From Paenibacillus campinasensis (lineage in GTDB: Bacteria > Bacillota > Bacilli > Paenibacillales > Paenibacillaceae): a stretch of DNA of 64,000 bases. The position numbers and the translations under genes were made by a program. The notes beneath the pieces are model-generated. The model made no database searches, was not told the origin of the DNA, and was given only the letters and a program-made list of their open reading frames with translations. Of this stretch, positions 35,697 to 43,661 are shown piece by piece. The stretch lies in the NCBI RefSeq assembly GCF_002272015.1, contig NZ_NPBY01000013.1:85280-149279 (forward strand), given 5' to 3'. How positions within the stretch are numbered: position 1 is the stretch's first letter; the number at the start of each line of letters is the position of its first letter.

Positions 35697-37154
35697 ATGA
35701 AAACAAGGAAATGGTTGGTATTATTGGCGCTGTTGATGGTATCCGTCTCCATCATGGCGGGATGCAGCGGGAGCAAGGAAGGAGCGGCCGAGCTGGAAAC
35801 GGTTACGATTCTGTACCCGGGGGAGCGAAGCGACCGGATGAATGAGTTCCTACAGAACGAATTTGCCGAGAAGATGGCCGCCGACCTTGGTCTGAAGGTG
35901 GAGGTTGTGTTCGTGCCTTGGGCTCAATACTGGGAGCAGAAGGACATTATGTTAGCCGCCAATGAGCCGGTTGATCTGTATTGGGACGGCCTGCCGGACT
36001 TGTCCACGATTGTAAACAAGAGGCAAGCGATGGCGCTTGATGCGTTAATTGAGGAGCATGGTAAGGATATGCTTAACGTGCTTCCGATGGAGCAGCTTCA
36101 GGGGGCAACGATTGACGGGAAAATATATGGCATCCCATCCGCTTATGCGCCGTCCTCTGCGATGTACCAGCTGGTCGCCGTTCGCCAAGACATTCTTGAA
36201 GCCGTGGGGATGACGGATGTAAAGACGCCGGAAGATCTGAAGGAGTTTGCGGCAAGGGCGAAAGCGCAGTTTCCTGAGATGAAAGGGCCTGCCGACATTA
36301 TCTTTAAACCGTTGACACGGTATTATGCCGATGAACAATACAACTGGATTGCTGCTGAGGATCTGGTGGTATTCGGGGAAGACAGCAAAAAAGCGTACAG
36401 CTATTATGAAACAGAGGCTTTCCAGGAGGTAGCCAAGTTCAACCGCAGCATGTATGAAGCGGGAATCTATACCGAGGATCTGACCATTAAATATAATGAA
36501 AGGGATTCTCGAATGCAGACCGGGCTTTACTTATGGGTAGAAGGATCCTTGGGCAAGGAGATGGAAATTATCGACGGTGTCAGAGCTAACGCGCCGGGTG
36601 CGGACATTAAGACATATCTGCTGGCAGAGGAGAAGCCGCGCTATATAACGGCCGCAGGCGGGGAAGTTCTGGGCATACCGGTTAACGCCCCGAATCCGGA
36701 AGGCGCCATGAAGTTGATCAATTGGATTTACAAGTCACAGGATAACTACCTGTTCGCGCTCTATGGCGTGGAAGGCAAAGATTACGAGATTGTGGACGGC
36801 CGGATTCACAAGCTGACGCCTACTGAATTTTTCTATGAGTGGATGTTCAGGAATCAGAATTACCAATTGTTTGGTCCTGATGTGCCGGAAGCATTGATTG
36901 ATCAATATAACAGCTGGGATGATCAGGCGCTGCGCTCGGACTCGTTAGGCTTCCGTTTCAACAACGAGAATGTGAAAATGATCGAGACAGCTCTGAAGGA
37001 AGTAGCAGGGAAAGACCTGGCTGCGATCCGCTCCGGCTTTGTCGATTATGAAACGGCCTATCCGGTGGCGATTGAGAAGCTTAAGGCGGCGGGAATTGAT
37101 GAGTACGTGGCTGAGATCCAGCGTCAGCTGGACGAGTTCCTGGCTGGAAAATAA
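35697..37154 (+). CDS. Extracellular sugar-binding lipoprotein, LplA-like
   Basis: A 485-residue substrate receptor with lipobox IMAGC (Cys23). Motifs of the LplA/YtcQ group include WAQYWEQKDIMLAANEPVDLY early and a long C-terminal half with helical pairs. It completes the uptake system of the acyltransferase operon, 72 bases after the second permease. The ligand is unknown, but the secreted DUF4832 enzyme nearby is a plausible producer. Confidence 0.9.
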   Translation: MKTRKWLVLLALLMVSVSIMAGCSGSKEGAAELETVTILYPGERSDRMNEFLQNEFAEKMAADLGLKVEVVFVPWAQYWEQKDIMLAANEPVDLYWDGLPDLSTIVNKRQAMALDALIEEHGKDMLNVLPMEQLQGATIDGKIYGIPSAYAPSSAMYQLVAVRQDILEAVGMTDVKTPEDLKEFAARAKAQFPEMKGPADIIFKPLTRYYADEQYNWIAAEDLVVFGEDSKKAYSYYETEAFQEVAKFNRSMYEAGIYTEDLTIKYNERDSRMQTGLYLWVEGSLGKEMEIIDGVRANAPGADIKTYLLAEEKPRYITAAGGEVLGIPVNAPNPEGAMKLINWIYKSQDNYLFALYGVEGKDYEIVDGRIHKLTPTEFFYEWMFRNQNYQLFGPDVPEALIDQYNSWDDQALRSDSLGFRFNNENVKMIETALKEVAGKDLAAIRSGFVDYETAYPVAIEKLKAAGIDEYVAEIQRQLDEFLAGK

Positions 37155-37412
37155 GGGACGAGCATCGCGTATCCGGCCTGAGAAGAGATAGTCATACTGC
37201 GGCCTGACCATGTCGTGTTCGATGATGTGGGCCAGACAATCGCAGGGGGAACTATAGTCTGCAGGAATGCCAGAGGGCATGAATGAGACGACGTGTTCCC
37301 CGAGGAGCCGGCCAGCTGTGCCCAAAGTGCAGTGCTGATAAGACGGATGCTGCAGTATGTGCAGTTTATCGATGGATCTGTGGCTTTAGCTGAGTTCGTT
37401 TGGAGTTAGAGG
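37155..37412. other. Gene-free stretch after the binding-protein gene
   Basis: No supported gene. On the minus strand, the frame from 37325 (GTAGRLLGEHVVSFMPSG, DYLFSGRIRDAR) reads as protein for some 60 residues but has no ribosome site and runs into the 3-prime end of the binding-protein gene. It may be decayed coding DNA. The gap continues with a terminator at 37415 and the Rrf2 leader. Confidence 0.25.
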
Positions 37413-37414
37413 GT

Positions 37415-37449
37415 ACACGTACACTTGACCGGTGTGCGTGTATTTTTTT
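37415..37449 (+). terminator. Terminator before the Rrf2 gene
   Basis: ACACGTACAC (37415-37424) pairs with GTGTGCGTGT (37432-37441) with one mismatch, followed by an A and a run of seven T. It most likely ends transcription of the sugar-uptake operon. Confidence 0.75.
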
Positions 37450-37533
37450 CGGCAAAGGGTTGCATATGGAGACTGAATTGTCTATTATGGATATCAAGTA
37501 TCTACAATGTAAGCTTCGGAAGGAGGAAATGGG

Positions 37534-38016
37534 TTGCAGTTTTCCAAAAGCACGGATTATGCGCTGCATGCCTTGATTCATCTGACGCTTTCAGAGAAGG
37601 ACGGGCATATTGGGATTAAGGAGCTTGCTCACACGCTTGGCGTTTCGGTAAGTTACCTGTCCAAAATCATGTCCAAGCTGAGACAGGATGGCATTGTCCG
37701 CGCGGTTCCCGGTGTAAATGGCGGCTACGAGCTTGCGCGTCCGGCGGATGAGATTACGTTTCTGGAGGTCATCCAGGTGATCGAAGGCCGGGAGCAGCTG
37801 TTCGAGTGCTCCAATCTTCATTCCCAGCAGCATCAGCTGCTGAGCGAGGAGATGGCGGAAGTGCACCTTCCTAAGCATCGCGGCAGCGAGTGTCTGGTGA
37901 AAAAGGTGATGGACGGCGCCGAGGAACAGCTGCATCAATATTTGCGGCAGCATACGATTCAGGCCGTGGTGGATCAGGCGTTAAACCGGCAGCATGGTTT
38001 CACAAGCAAGAAGTGA
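37534..38016 (+). CDS. Rrf2 family transcriptional regulator
   Basis: A 160-residue winged-helix regulator (QFSKSTDYALHALIHLTL, IKELAHTLGVSVSYLSKIMSKL, VPGVNGGYELARP). TTG start with AAGGAGG upstream. Two cysteines (FECSNLH and SECLVKK) lie in the C-terminal region where some members bind an Fe-S cluster, but the canonical three-Cys set is not complete. It precedes a thioredoxin-reductase-like flavoprotein by 53 bases and probably represses it, responding to a redox or thiol signal. Confidence 0.88.
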   Translation: MQFSKSTDYALHALIHLTLSEKDGHIGIKELAHTLGVSVSYLSKIMSKLRQDGIVRAVPGVNGGYELARPADEITFLEVIQVIEGREQLFECSNLHSQQHQLLSEEMAEVHLPKHRGSECLVKKVMDGAEEQLHQYLRQHTIQAVVDQALNRQHGFTSKK

Positions 38017-38057
38017 TACGCTTCTTGTATTTTAATTATAGATATTATAGATCTATA
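38007..38057 (+). promoter_or_regulatory. Attenuator-like hairpin and 12-bp palindrome before the flavoprotein gene
   Basis: CAAGAAG (38007-38013) and CTTCTTG (38021-38027) form a 7-bp stem that overlaps the Rrf2 stop codon and is followed by TATTTTAAT. Just downstream, TATAGATCTATA (38046-38057) is a perfect palindrome next to the AGGAGG ribosome site at about 38060. The first may reduce read-through and the second may be the Rrf2 operator. Confidence 0.4.
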
Positions 38058-38069
38058 TAGGAGGGTATT

Positions 38070-38990
38070 ATGAATTCGAAAATGGAAACAACAGATGTCG
38101 TTATCATCGGCGGAGGACCGGCCGGGCTGAACGCAGCCCTGGTGCTGGGGCGGGCGAGGAAAAAGGTGGTCGTCATCGATGAAGGGCGTCCCCGCAACGC
38201 GGTGACACGTGAATCTCACGGATTTCTGACCCGCGACGGAATCAGCCCGGCTGAATTTCGCAAACAGGCCAGAGCGGATCTTCTTAACTATCCATCCATC
38301 ACGATCGTGGAGGATGAGGCAGTGTCGGCTTCGGGGTCTGATGGGCATTTTCAGATCGAAACCGCCCAGGGCCGATCTTATCGTAGCCAGAAGCTGCTGT
38401 TTGCCGTTGGAATGAAGGATCAGCCGCTGGATGTTCCGGGACTGGCCGAGGTTTATGGAAAAAGCGCGTTTGTATGCCCTTATTGCGATGGCTGGGAACT
38501 TCGCGATAAGCCGCTGGTCATTCTGAACAGCGGAGCGGAGCTGATGCATTTCGCGCCGCTGATATCGGGCTGGACAGATCGCTTTACGATCTGCACAAAC
38601 GGGCCCGACGGGTTGACAGAGGAGCAGCGCGAGGAACTGCGCCAGCGCGGCATCCCGCTGTATGACACCCCGATTCAATCGATTGAATCGACCGAGGGCA
38701 TGGTGAGGCAGGTCGTTCTGACAGACGGGACGGCGGTGCCGTGTGAAGGGATTTTCTTCAAGCCGACTCTTCGGATCGGATCGGATTTGCCGAGATCTCT
38801 GGGCTGTGAACTGACGGAAACGGGCAGTGTAGCGGTGGACCCATTCGGCAAAACGAGCATTCCCGGCGTGTACAGCGCCGGTGATGCCGCTTCGCAGTAT
38901 TATCAGCTTATTGCTGCGGCTGCTATGGGCGCATTTGCTGCTGCAGCGATGAACAATGAGATGAATTTGGCGGCTTGGAAGAGGCGCTGA
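38070..38990 (+). CDS. Thioredoxin-reductase-like NAD(P)/FAD-dependent oxidoreductase
   Basis: A 306-residue flavoprotein. N-terminal FAD-binding VIIGGGPAGLNAALVLGRARK, redox motif CPYCDG (CxxC) near residue 138, an NAD(P)-binding region lacking the clear GGGxSA motif, and the C-terminal FAD motif SIPGVYSAGDAA. Compared with canonical TrxB, the pyridine-nucleotide site (LVILNSGAELMHFAPL) is degenerate, as in the small flavoproteins that accept electrons from unusual partners. Regulation by the upstream Rrf2 protein is inferred. Confidence 0.85.
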   Translation: MNSKMETTDVVIIGGGPAGLNAALVLGRARKKVVVIDEGRPRNAVTRESHGFLTRDGISPAEFRKQARADLLNYPSITIVEDEAVSASGSDGHFQIETAQGRSYRSQKLLFAVGMKDQPLDVPGLAEVYGKSAFVCPYCDGWELRDKPLVILNSGAELMHFAPLISGWTDRFTICTNGPDGLTEEQREELRQRGIPLYDTPIQSIESTEGMVRQVVLTDGTAVPCEGIFFKPTLRIGSDLPRSLGCELTETGSVAVDPFGKTSIPGVYSAGDAASQYYQLIAAAAMGAFAAAAMNNEMNLAAWKRR

Positions 38991-39036
38991 CGAGGTGATT
39001 TTGCCACCATTCAAGCGTTCGAAGCTCCTTATCAGC

Positions 39037-39066
39037 AGAGGCTGGTCCTGACGGACCGGCCTCTTG
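39037..39066 (+). terminator. Terminator after the flavoprotein gene
   Basis: AGAGGCTGGTCC (39037-39048) pairs with GGACCGGCCTCT (39053-39064) around TGAC, with one G-T wobble, and is followed by TGTTGTTT. Confidence 0.8.
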
Positions 39067-39134
39067 TTGTTTAGATCATACTCATTCCCATTCTCATTTC
39101 GGGTTAAGTATGCCAAACAAAATGTTAATTAAAA

Positions 39135-39163
39135 TTTACATTATGTTAAGGATAATATACAAT
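39135..39163 (+). promoter_or_regulatory. Sigma-A type promoter of the XRE operon
   Basis: TTTACA (39135-39140), a 17-base spacer and TACAAT (39158-39163) lie 33 bases upstream of the XRE start codon. The region is AT-rich with a repeated TGTTAA nearby that could be the regulator's own binding site. Confidence 0.65.
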
Positions 39164-39195
39164 GGGTCAGAGACGATCGAGTAGGAGATGTTTCT

Positions 39196-39399
39196 ATGCT
39201 CAAAAATCGAGTTCGCGAGCTGAGAGCCCGTTTTCAGTTTACCCAAGGGGAACTCGCCAAGAGGGTCGGCGTTACGCGTCAGACGATCGCTTTTATTGAG
39301 AAGGGTGAATTTGCACCATCGGTCACTCTTGCGCTGAAGATTACCAAGGAATTTGAATGCACAGTAGAAGAAGTCTTCTGGCTGGAGGAGGAAGAGTAA
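39196..39399 (+). CDS. Small XRE-family regulator (YozG-like)
   Basis: A 67-residue protein that is essentially one helix-turn-helix: LKNRVRELRARFQFTQGELA, VTRQTIAFIEKGEFAPSVTL, then a short tail ending in FWLEEEE. Such minimal Cro/CI proteins usually sit before one or more membrane-protein genes which they repress. Here the next gene starts one base after its stop. Confidence 0.9.
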   Translation: MLKNRVRELRARFQFTQGELAKRVGVTRQTIAFIEKGEFAPSVTLALKITKEFECTVEEVFWLEEEE

Positions 39400-39855
39400 A
39401 TGAATAAGCTGCTGCGGTCCCCGTTCTGGTCGGTGCTGTCGATGGTGATAATAACGTTGTTTATGATAATCAAAATCGAGGCACAGCGTCTGCCGACCTG
39501 GTTGTATACGTTGTCTTACGCTGCATTGGCCGTTTGCTTCATATTCATCCTTAGCTGGCTGGTTGCTGTGCTGATTCATAACCGCAGGCATCCGAAGCAG
39601 AAGGTGAAATGGCATCTTTTCTATCCCGTTGAATTTCGGGAAGAGGATGAGGGGATGCGATGGCTGACGTATATGGCTTGCCGGAAGGTATATATTATGT
39701 TCTACGTCGCCTTGCCGCTCATTCTGCTGGTATTATTTCTGTTTCCGGAGCACCGCTCGCTTCCCGTTCTATTGATCGGAGCGCTCGCGGTTTCGCAGTA
39801 CTGTATGTATTGGTCGGTCATCCGGAAGGCAAACATAGGGGAGGATGAAACGTAA
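39400..39855 (+). CDS. Small membrane protein of unknown function
   Basis: A 151-residue protein with four likely membrane helices (about 10-24, 35-58, 94-112, 118-138) separated by a cytoplasmic loop rich in basic residues (HNRRHPKQKVKW). I do not recognise a named family. It is translated immediately after the XRE regulator and precedes the COG2426-type transporter, so all three probably form one operon. Confidence 0.75.
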   Translation: MNKLLRSPFWSVLSMVIITLFMIIKIEAQRLPTWLYTLSYAALAVCFIFILSWLVAVLIHNRRHPKQKVKWHLFYPVEFREEDEGMRWLTYMACRKVYIMFYVALPLILLVLFLFPEHRSLPVLLIGALAVSQYCMYWSVIRKANIGEDET

Positions 39856-40317
39856 ATGAATGTGTTGATGGAAGTTTGGCAGTATATTCTCGTATTTCTG
39901 ATGGGATCGGTGCCGTGGATTGAAATTGCCGCGGTAATCCCGATAAGCATTGTGGCAGGTCTCAACCCTTTTTTCGTAGCGCTGATGGCGTTTCTCGGAA
40001 ATCTGTCCACCGTTTACTTGCTCGTGATTTTCTTTGATAAATTCCAGCAGTGGCGCAGCCGCAGGAAGAACGGCCAGGAGCAGAAATCGAAGCGTCAAAC
40101 CCGCGCGATCAACATCTGGAACAAATATGGACTTCCGGGTCTTTCTTTGCTGGGCCCGCTGTTGATCGGTTCGCATATCGCTGTTTTTATCGGCCTTGTA
40201 TTCGGGGCCAAAAAACATGTGACCTTGCTGTGGATGACAATCAGCCTGGTGATTTGGACGGTGATCATTACGCTTCTGTCGGTGTTCGGCATCGATTTGA
40301 TCCAATCGATACGGTAA
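39856..40317 (+). CDS. Small multidrug export protein family (COG2426)
   Basis: A 153-residue membrane protein with three or four helices and the family hallmarks WIEIAAVIPISIVAGLNPFF and YGLPGLSLLGPLLIGSHIAV. Proteins of PF06695 are named for small multidrug export but direct transport evidence is scant. It starts at the stop of the preceding membrane-protein gene and is the last gene of the XRE operon. Confidence 0.85.
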   Translation: MNVLMEVWQYILVFLMGSVPWIEIAAVIPISIVAGLNPFFVALMAFLGNLSTVYLLVIFFDKFQQWRSRRKNGQEQKSKRQTRAINIWNKYGLPGLSLLGPLLIGSHIAVFIGLVFGAKKHVTLLWMTISLVIWTVIITLLSVFGIDLIQSIR

Positions 40318-40392
40318 TGGCTTAACCGAAAACGGGTGTGCTGCTCAGCACGAAGATACAAAAGTACGCTTGCTAGCCGCCGCAGATGATAG

Positions 40393-40442
40393 AACAATCC
40401 CCCTTCTCCTTCGTATGTTGGAGTGAGGGGGGATTGCTTGTT
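40393..40442. terminator. Bidirectional terminator between convergent genes
   Basis: AACAATCCCCC (40393-40403) pairs with GGGGGATTG near 40428-40436 and an inner CTCC/GGAG extends the stem. It lies between the plus-strand transporter and the minus-strand DUF423 gene and has AT-rich flanks on both sides. Confidence 0.7.
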
Positions 40443-40498
40443 CTGTGCAGGATGAAAGCAAAGCTAGAAATCCGGCTTCCTTCCGGTCAGCAGGATGC

Positions 40499-40867
40499 CT
40501 ATCCCCGAAACGCTTCAATAATCACCAGGAGCCAGCCCGCGAGAAAACAGAGGCCGCCAAGCGGCGTAATCGCGCCCAGCTTACGGATGCCGGTCAAGCT
40601 GAGTGCATACAAGCTTCCGGAGAACAGGAGGATGCCGACAAACAGCAACCAGCCTGCGGTCACGATCAGCGAACCGTTGCCGAGCTGGGCCGAAAGCACG
40701 CTGAGCAGCAGCAGGCCGAGACTGTGAGCCAGGTGATACTGGATGCCCGTCTGATACGTTTTCGACTTGTCACCGGTCAATTTGTTCTTCAGCGCATGCG
40801 CACCGAATGCGCCGAGCGCCACAGCAAGAAACATCATGATGCCGCCGAGGGCGAGCAATGTGTTCAT
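40499..40867 (-). CDS. DUF423 family membrane protein
   Basis: A 122-residue protein with four membrane helices and DUF423 signatures: ALGAFGAHALKN near the N-terminus and the two glycine-rich helices ending PLGGLCFLAGWLLVIIEAF. The function is not known; such proteins are widespread and small. The start at 40867 gives the best spacing to GAGGTGA; ATG 40870 and TTG 40873 are in the same frame. It appears to be monocistronic. Confidence 0.88.
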   Translation of the reverse strand: MNTLLALGGIMMFLAVALGAFGAHALKNKLTGDKSKTYQTGIQYHLAHSLGLLLLSVLSAQLGNGSLIVTAGWLLFVGILLFSGSLYALSLTGIRKLGAITPLGGLCFLAGWLLVIIEAFRG

Positions 40868-40957
40868 CATCAATCACCTCGCTACTATATTACTCCAATG
40901 CATGAATCCGGACAATTCATGAAGTTTAACAAGCTGCAGGCGGGCTAGATGCACCTG

Positions 40958-41100
40958 TCAATAGATGGATAAAGCTCCGGCAACCGTGTATTTGTATAAT
41001 GAACCGAATTCGTCAATTGCGGCCGGTCCGCCAAAGTTCTCAAGTTCCGCCGATGGCTGCGCTATTTCGCCCCTAGCGTTCGCTCTGACTAACAAAACAA
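40958..41100. repeat. Coding-like intergenic segment ending at a hairpin, possible dispersed repeat
   Basis: On the minus strand this segment reads GEIAQPSAELENFGGPAAID and EFGSLYKYTVAGALSIY before a stop; on the plus strand it reads ATVYLYNEPNSSIAAGPPKF. Neither has a ribosome site, and upstream on the minus strand lies a terminator hairpin. The combination of protein-like composition on both strands and a terminal stem-loop suggests a remnant or a repeated intergenic element. Together with 41104-41172 it fills most of the 40868-41245 gap. Confidence 0.35.
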
Positions 41101-41103
41101 AAA

Positions 41104-41172
41104 GAGCTGCAAGAAAGTTACCTTTCTTACAGCTCAACGAAATACAGCACGCCTGTCCCGAGTCGGGCAGGC
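41104..41172 (-). terminator. Double hairpin terminator of the oxalate decarboxylase homologue
   Basis: On the minus strand, a stem-loop at 41172-41151 (GCCTGCCCGA with TCGGGACAGGC) is followed by a 14-bp stem with a 4-base loop at 41135-41104 (GAGCTGTAAGAAAG with CTTTCTTGCAGCTC) and then TTTTTGTTTTGTT. The second is a strong terminator. Confidence 0.85.
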
Positions 41173-41245
41173 TGTGAAATGTATGAACCTGAGTGAGAAG
41201 AATGATAAACATTATTTTCCTTTTCAATTCAAGATCCCTGCTCGA

Positions 41246-42424
41246 TCAGAGACCGGGATATTTCACGACAGGCCATTTCTCCTTGCGGAGGGCGTTCATC
41301 AGTTCCGGCGGCGCGCAAAGGTTATCCTGAACAAGCTGTTTAGGTGTCAGTGCCATCCACTGATTCAGCGAGATATCTTCAAAGCGGTCACTGCGAAAAA
41401 TTTCGAGGAACCAGAGCGTCTCGTCTCCGGTGTTCTGTACATAATGGCCCATGGCAACAGGCACATAGCCCACATCGCCTGCGCGGACATCGAAGGTGCG
41501 GGCGATGCCGTTTCCGCCGAACACCGTCATCCGCCCTTGCCCGGTCAGGTAGTACTGCCATTCATCCGCGTTCGGATGCCAGTGCAGCTCCCGCATCGCG
41601 CCTGGGTGGATCTCCACGAGCGCCGCCGCGACGGTGGTGGATGCCGGGAAGTTGGTGGAGTCTACGATCCGCACGCTTCCGCCTGGCGTCACAATCGGTT
41701 CCTGCGCGTGCAGGCGGTACGTGAAGGAGCGCGGTACCGTTCCACAGGGAGAGGGGACAGCCTGACTGCCGATCGGACCCGGGACCGTGTCCTGAAATAT
41801 ATAGACTTGCTTGGACGGTCTGGAGGCAAAGGCTGATTCAGGAACGCCAAAATTGGCGGCCAGCACCTCGGCTGGGGTATGCGCGAACCAGTCCGAGATG
41901 GACAAGGTGTTCAAGTCTGAGAAGGAGCCGTCGTCAAAGACGAGCAGAAATTCGCACCCATGCTCCAGCCCCTGAATCGAGTGCGGAATCCCCTTCGGAA
42001 AGAACCACAGGTCGCCCGGTCCTACATCGGCGATGAAATTGCGCCCGTTCTGGTCCACAGCCGTCACCCGGGCGGTGCCCCATATCATATAGGCCCACTC
42101 CGCCTGCTGATGCCAGTGCAGTTCGCGGACTCCCCCAGGCGTCAGGCTCATATTCACGCCGGCGAGCGTCGTTGCAATCGGCAAATCTCGAACCGTAATC
42201 TCTCGCGACCATCCGCCGTGGTTTAACTGCATATGCGTGTCCGAGAAGGACATGCGGAGGTTAGGAAGGAGTCCGGCGTCGGTTGTGGGAGGGACAAGCA
42301 TATCCGGGTTCTGCAGATCACGAAGCACATCACGCGGCCCGAGGTCGGGAGCGCCGGCCCCGTCCTTGCGAATCGGTTGGGGGATAACCCACTTCTTGCC
42401 GTTATCAGGCATTCCATCCTTCAT
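41246..42424 (-). CDS. Bicupin oxalate decarboxylase homologue (OxdC/OxdD-like)
   Basis: A 392-residue protein with two cupin domains, no signal peptide. Domain 1 metal ligands: His103, His105, Glu109 ([10 protein letters not shown]), His148. Domain 2: His281, His283, Glu288, His327, with Glu341 (LWFLEIF) matching OxdC Glu333. It should bind manganese in both domains. The mobile lid, SENST in B. subtilis OxdC, reads SDLNT here (169-173), so the catalytic Glu162 equivalent is Asp and neighbours differ; decarboxylase activity is therefore uncertain. The start at 42424 has AAAGGAGA nine bases upstream. It diverges from an IclR regulator. Confidence 0.9.
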   Translation of the reverse strand: MKDGMPDNGKKWVIPQPIRKDGAGAPDLGPRDVLRDLQNPDMLVPPTTDAGLLPNLRMSFSDTHMQLNHGGWSREITVRDLPIATTLAGVNMSLTPGGVRELHWHQQAEWAYMIWGTARVTAVDQNGRNFIADVGPGDLWFFPKGIPHSIQGLEHGCEFLLVFDDGSFSDLNTLSISDWFAHTPAEVLAANFGVPESAFASRPSKQVYIFQDTVPGPIGSQAVPSPCGTVPRSFTYRLHAQEPIVTPGGSVRIVDSTNFPASTTVAAALVEIHPGAMRELHWHPNADEWQYYLTGQGRMTVFGGNGIARTFDVRAGDVGYVPVAMGHYVQNTGDETLWFLEIFRSDRFEDISLNQWMALTPKQLVQDNLCAPPELMNALRKEKWPVVKYPGL

Positions 42425-42508
42425 GTACGATGATCTCCTTTCGAACTGCACTTCAACTATAATGTATAGATATGAGCCAACGTCTGTCCCTTATGTAGCC
42501 TGCATGCA

Positions 42509-42537
42509 TTGAATTCCCCATCCCCCCTATGTATAAT
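42509..42537 (+). promoter_or_regulatory. Sigma-A type promoter of the IclR gene
   Basis: TTGAAT (42509-42514), a 17-base spacer and TATAAT (42532-42537), about 97 bases before the IclR start codon. The -10 is perfect and the -35 differs at two positions. Confidence 0.65.
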
Positions 42538-42633
42538 GGTTAGGCATATGGACAGGCGGGATGGCTACAATGAAGCATTGCAGCAAATGGCGCATTGCCG
42601 GAGCTCCCCTTCAGCAAGGAGGTAACCTACCAG

Positions 42634-43404
42634 ATGCAGAACAAAAATAAAACGCTTGTGAAATCGATGGATCTCCTTCAGCTATTTATTACGCATCCGG
42701 CATTAAGTCTGAACGATATGGTCAAGCTATCTGGCATGCCGAAAACATCCGTTCACCGGATGCTGATGTCGCTTGAAGAGATGGGCTTCCTGGCAAGGCA
42801 TGAGGATGGCCAGTATTCGCTGGGCTTGTCATTTCTCCAGTTCGGTCAACTTGTGGCGGATCGGCTGGACATTCGGCAGGTCGCATTGCCGATTATGCAG
42901 GAGCTTCGGGATGATGTAGGCGAGGCCGTGAACCTCATCATGAAAGATGGAAGGGAAGCCATCTACGTTGAGAAGGTCGATACGAATCATCCGGTGAGGC
43001 TGTATACGAAGATCGGCCGCAGATCGCCGCTATATGCGGGCGATTCCCGCATCATTCTCGCGTTTTTGCCGGATCAGGAGAGGGAGCAGTATTTGCGTGA
43101 AACGGAGCTAACGCCGAGAGGTCTCGGAACGATTACCGATAAAGACAAGCTACGCCGAATATTGCAGAAATCCAGGGAAGACGGTTACACGATCAGTCGC
43201 TCTGAGCTGGAGAACGATACAGCTGCCCTGGCGGCACCGATTTTTGATCATCGCGGACGGGTGTATGCCGGCCTCAGTGTGGCAGGGCCGGATGACCGCT
43301 TTCAGGACGAACGGCTGCCTGAACTGAGCGTGAAGGTGGTCCGTGCGGCAGAGGAAATTTCCCGCAAGCTGGGCTGGGAACCTTCGAGCAGAATTCCATT
43401 ATAA
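42634..43404 (+). CDS. IclR family regulator, KipR-like
   Basis: A 256-residue regulator. The winged helix (SLNDMVKLSGMPKTSVHRML and MGFLARHEDGQYSLGL) precedes an IclR effector domain (VGEAVNLIMKDGREAIYVEK, RSPLYAGDSRIILAFL, SELENDTAALAAPIFD). ATG 42634 is ten bases after AGGAGG. It stands immediately upstream of pxpA-ycsG-pxpB-pxpC, a neighbourhood like that of KipR in B. subtilis ycsFG-kipIAR, and most likely represses that operon. Confidence 0.9.
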   Translation: MQNKNKTLVKSMDLLQLFITHPALSLNDMVKLSGMPKTSVHRMLMSLEEMGFLARHEDGQYSLGLSFLQFGQLVADRLDIRQVALPIMQELRDDVGEAVNLIMKDGREAIYVEKVDTNHPVRLYTKIGRRSPLYAGDSRIILAFLPDQEREQYLRETELTPRGLGTITDKDKLRRILQKSREDGYTISRSELENDTAALAAPIFDHRGRVYAGLSVAGPDDRFQDERLPELSVKVVRAAEEISRKLGWEPSSRIPL

Positions 43405-43412
43405 TGTACATA

Positions 43413-43455
43413 CTCATCTACCCTGTTGCTCACAATATGGGAGATGAGTTTTTTT
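43413..43455 (+). terminator. Terminator of the IclR gene
   Basis: CTCATCT (43413-43419) pairs with AGATGAG (43442-43448), with an inner CCC/GGG, followed by a run of seven T. It separates the regulator from pxpA, which therefore has its own promoter. Confidence 0.85.
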
Positions 43456-43565
43456 ATTGTTGACAGACGGGACGCTCCCCATTAACCATACCTCCTCCTT
43501 CTCAACATCTAACACGGGGAGTTACATAACGTAACGCCACACACGAGAAAATGGTGAAGTACATA

Positions 43566-43594
43566 TTGCGTAAACACGAAGCATTAGCTATAAT
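43566..43594 (+). promoter_or_regulatory. Sigma-A type promoter of the pxpA operon
   Basis: TTGCGT (43566-43571), a 17-base spacer and a perfect TATAAT (43589-43594). The predicted transcription start is near 43601, about ten bases before the inverted repeat at 43612-43631. Confidence 0.7.
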
Positions 43595-43611
43595 CCAATA
43601 TAATTAAAAAT

Positions 43612-43631
43612 TTCGGAATCTATGTTCCGAA
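43612..43631 (+). promoter_or_regulatory. Perfect 7-6-7 inverted repeat, candidate IclR/KipR operator
   Basis: TTCGGAA (43612-43618), six bases, TTCCGAA (43625-43631), and a further TGGAACG right after it. Its position just downstream of the predicted start site suits a repressor, and GGAA/TTCC symmetry is characteristic of IclR-family sites. Confidence 0.65.
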
Positions 43632-43661
43632 TAATGGAACGAAGATGGGTGGGGTGAGGAA

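Noticed and set aside
36945..37325. 126-codon minus-strand frame after the binding-protein gene
   Set aside because: Half lies antisense to a solid gene. The outer half is mildly protein-like but without start signals; noted only as possible decayed DNA.
37974..39116. Long open frame of 380 codons on the minus strand
   Set aside because: Antisense to the Rrf2 end and the flavoprotein gene, which have clear motifs; the antisense product is rich in Arg, His and Gln and matches nothing.
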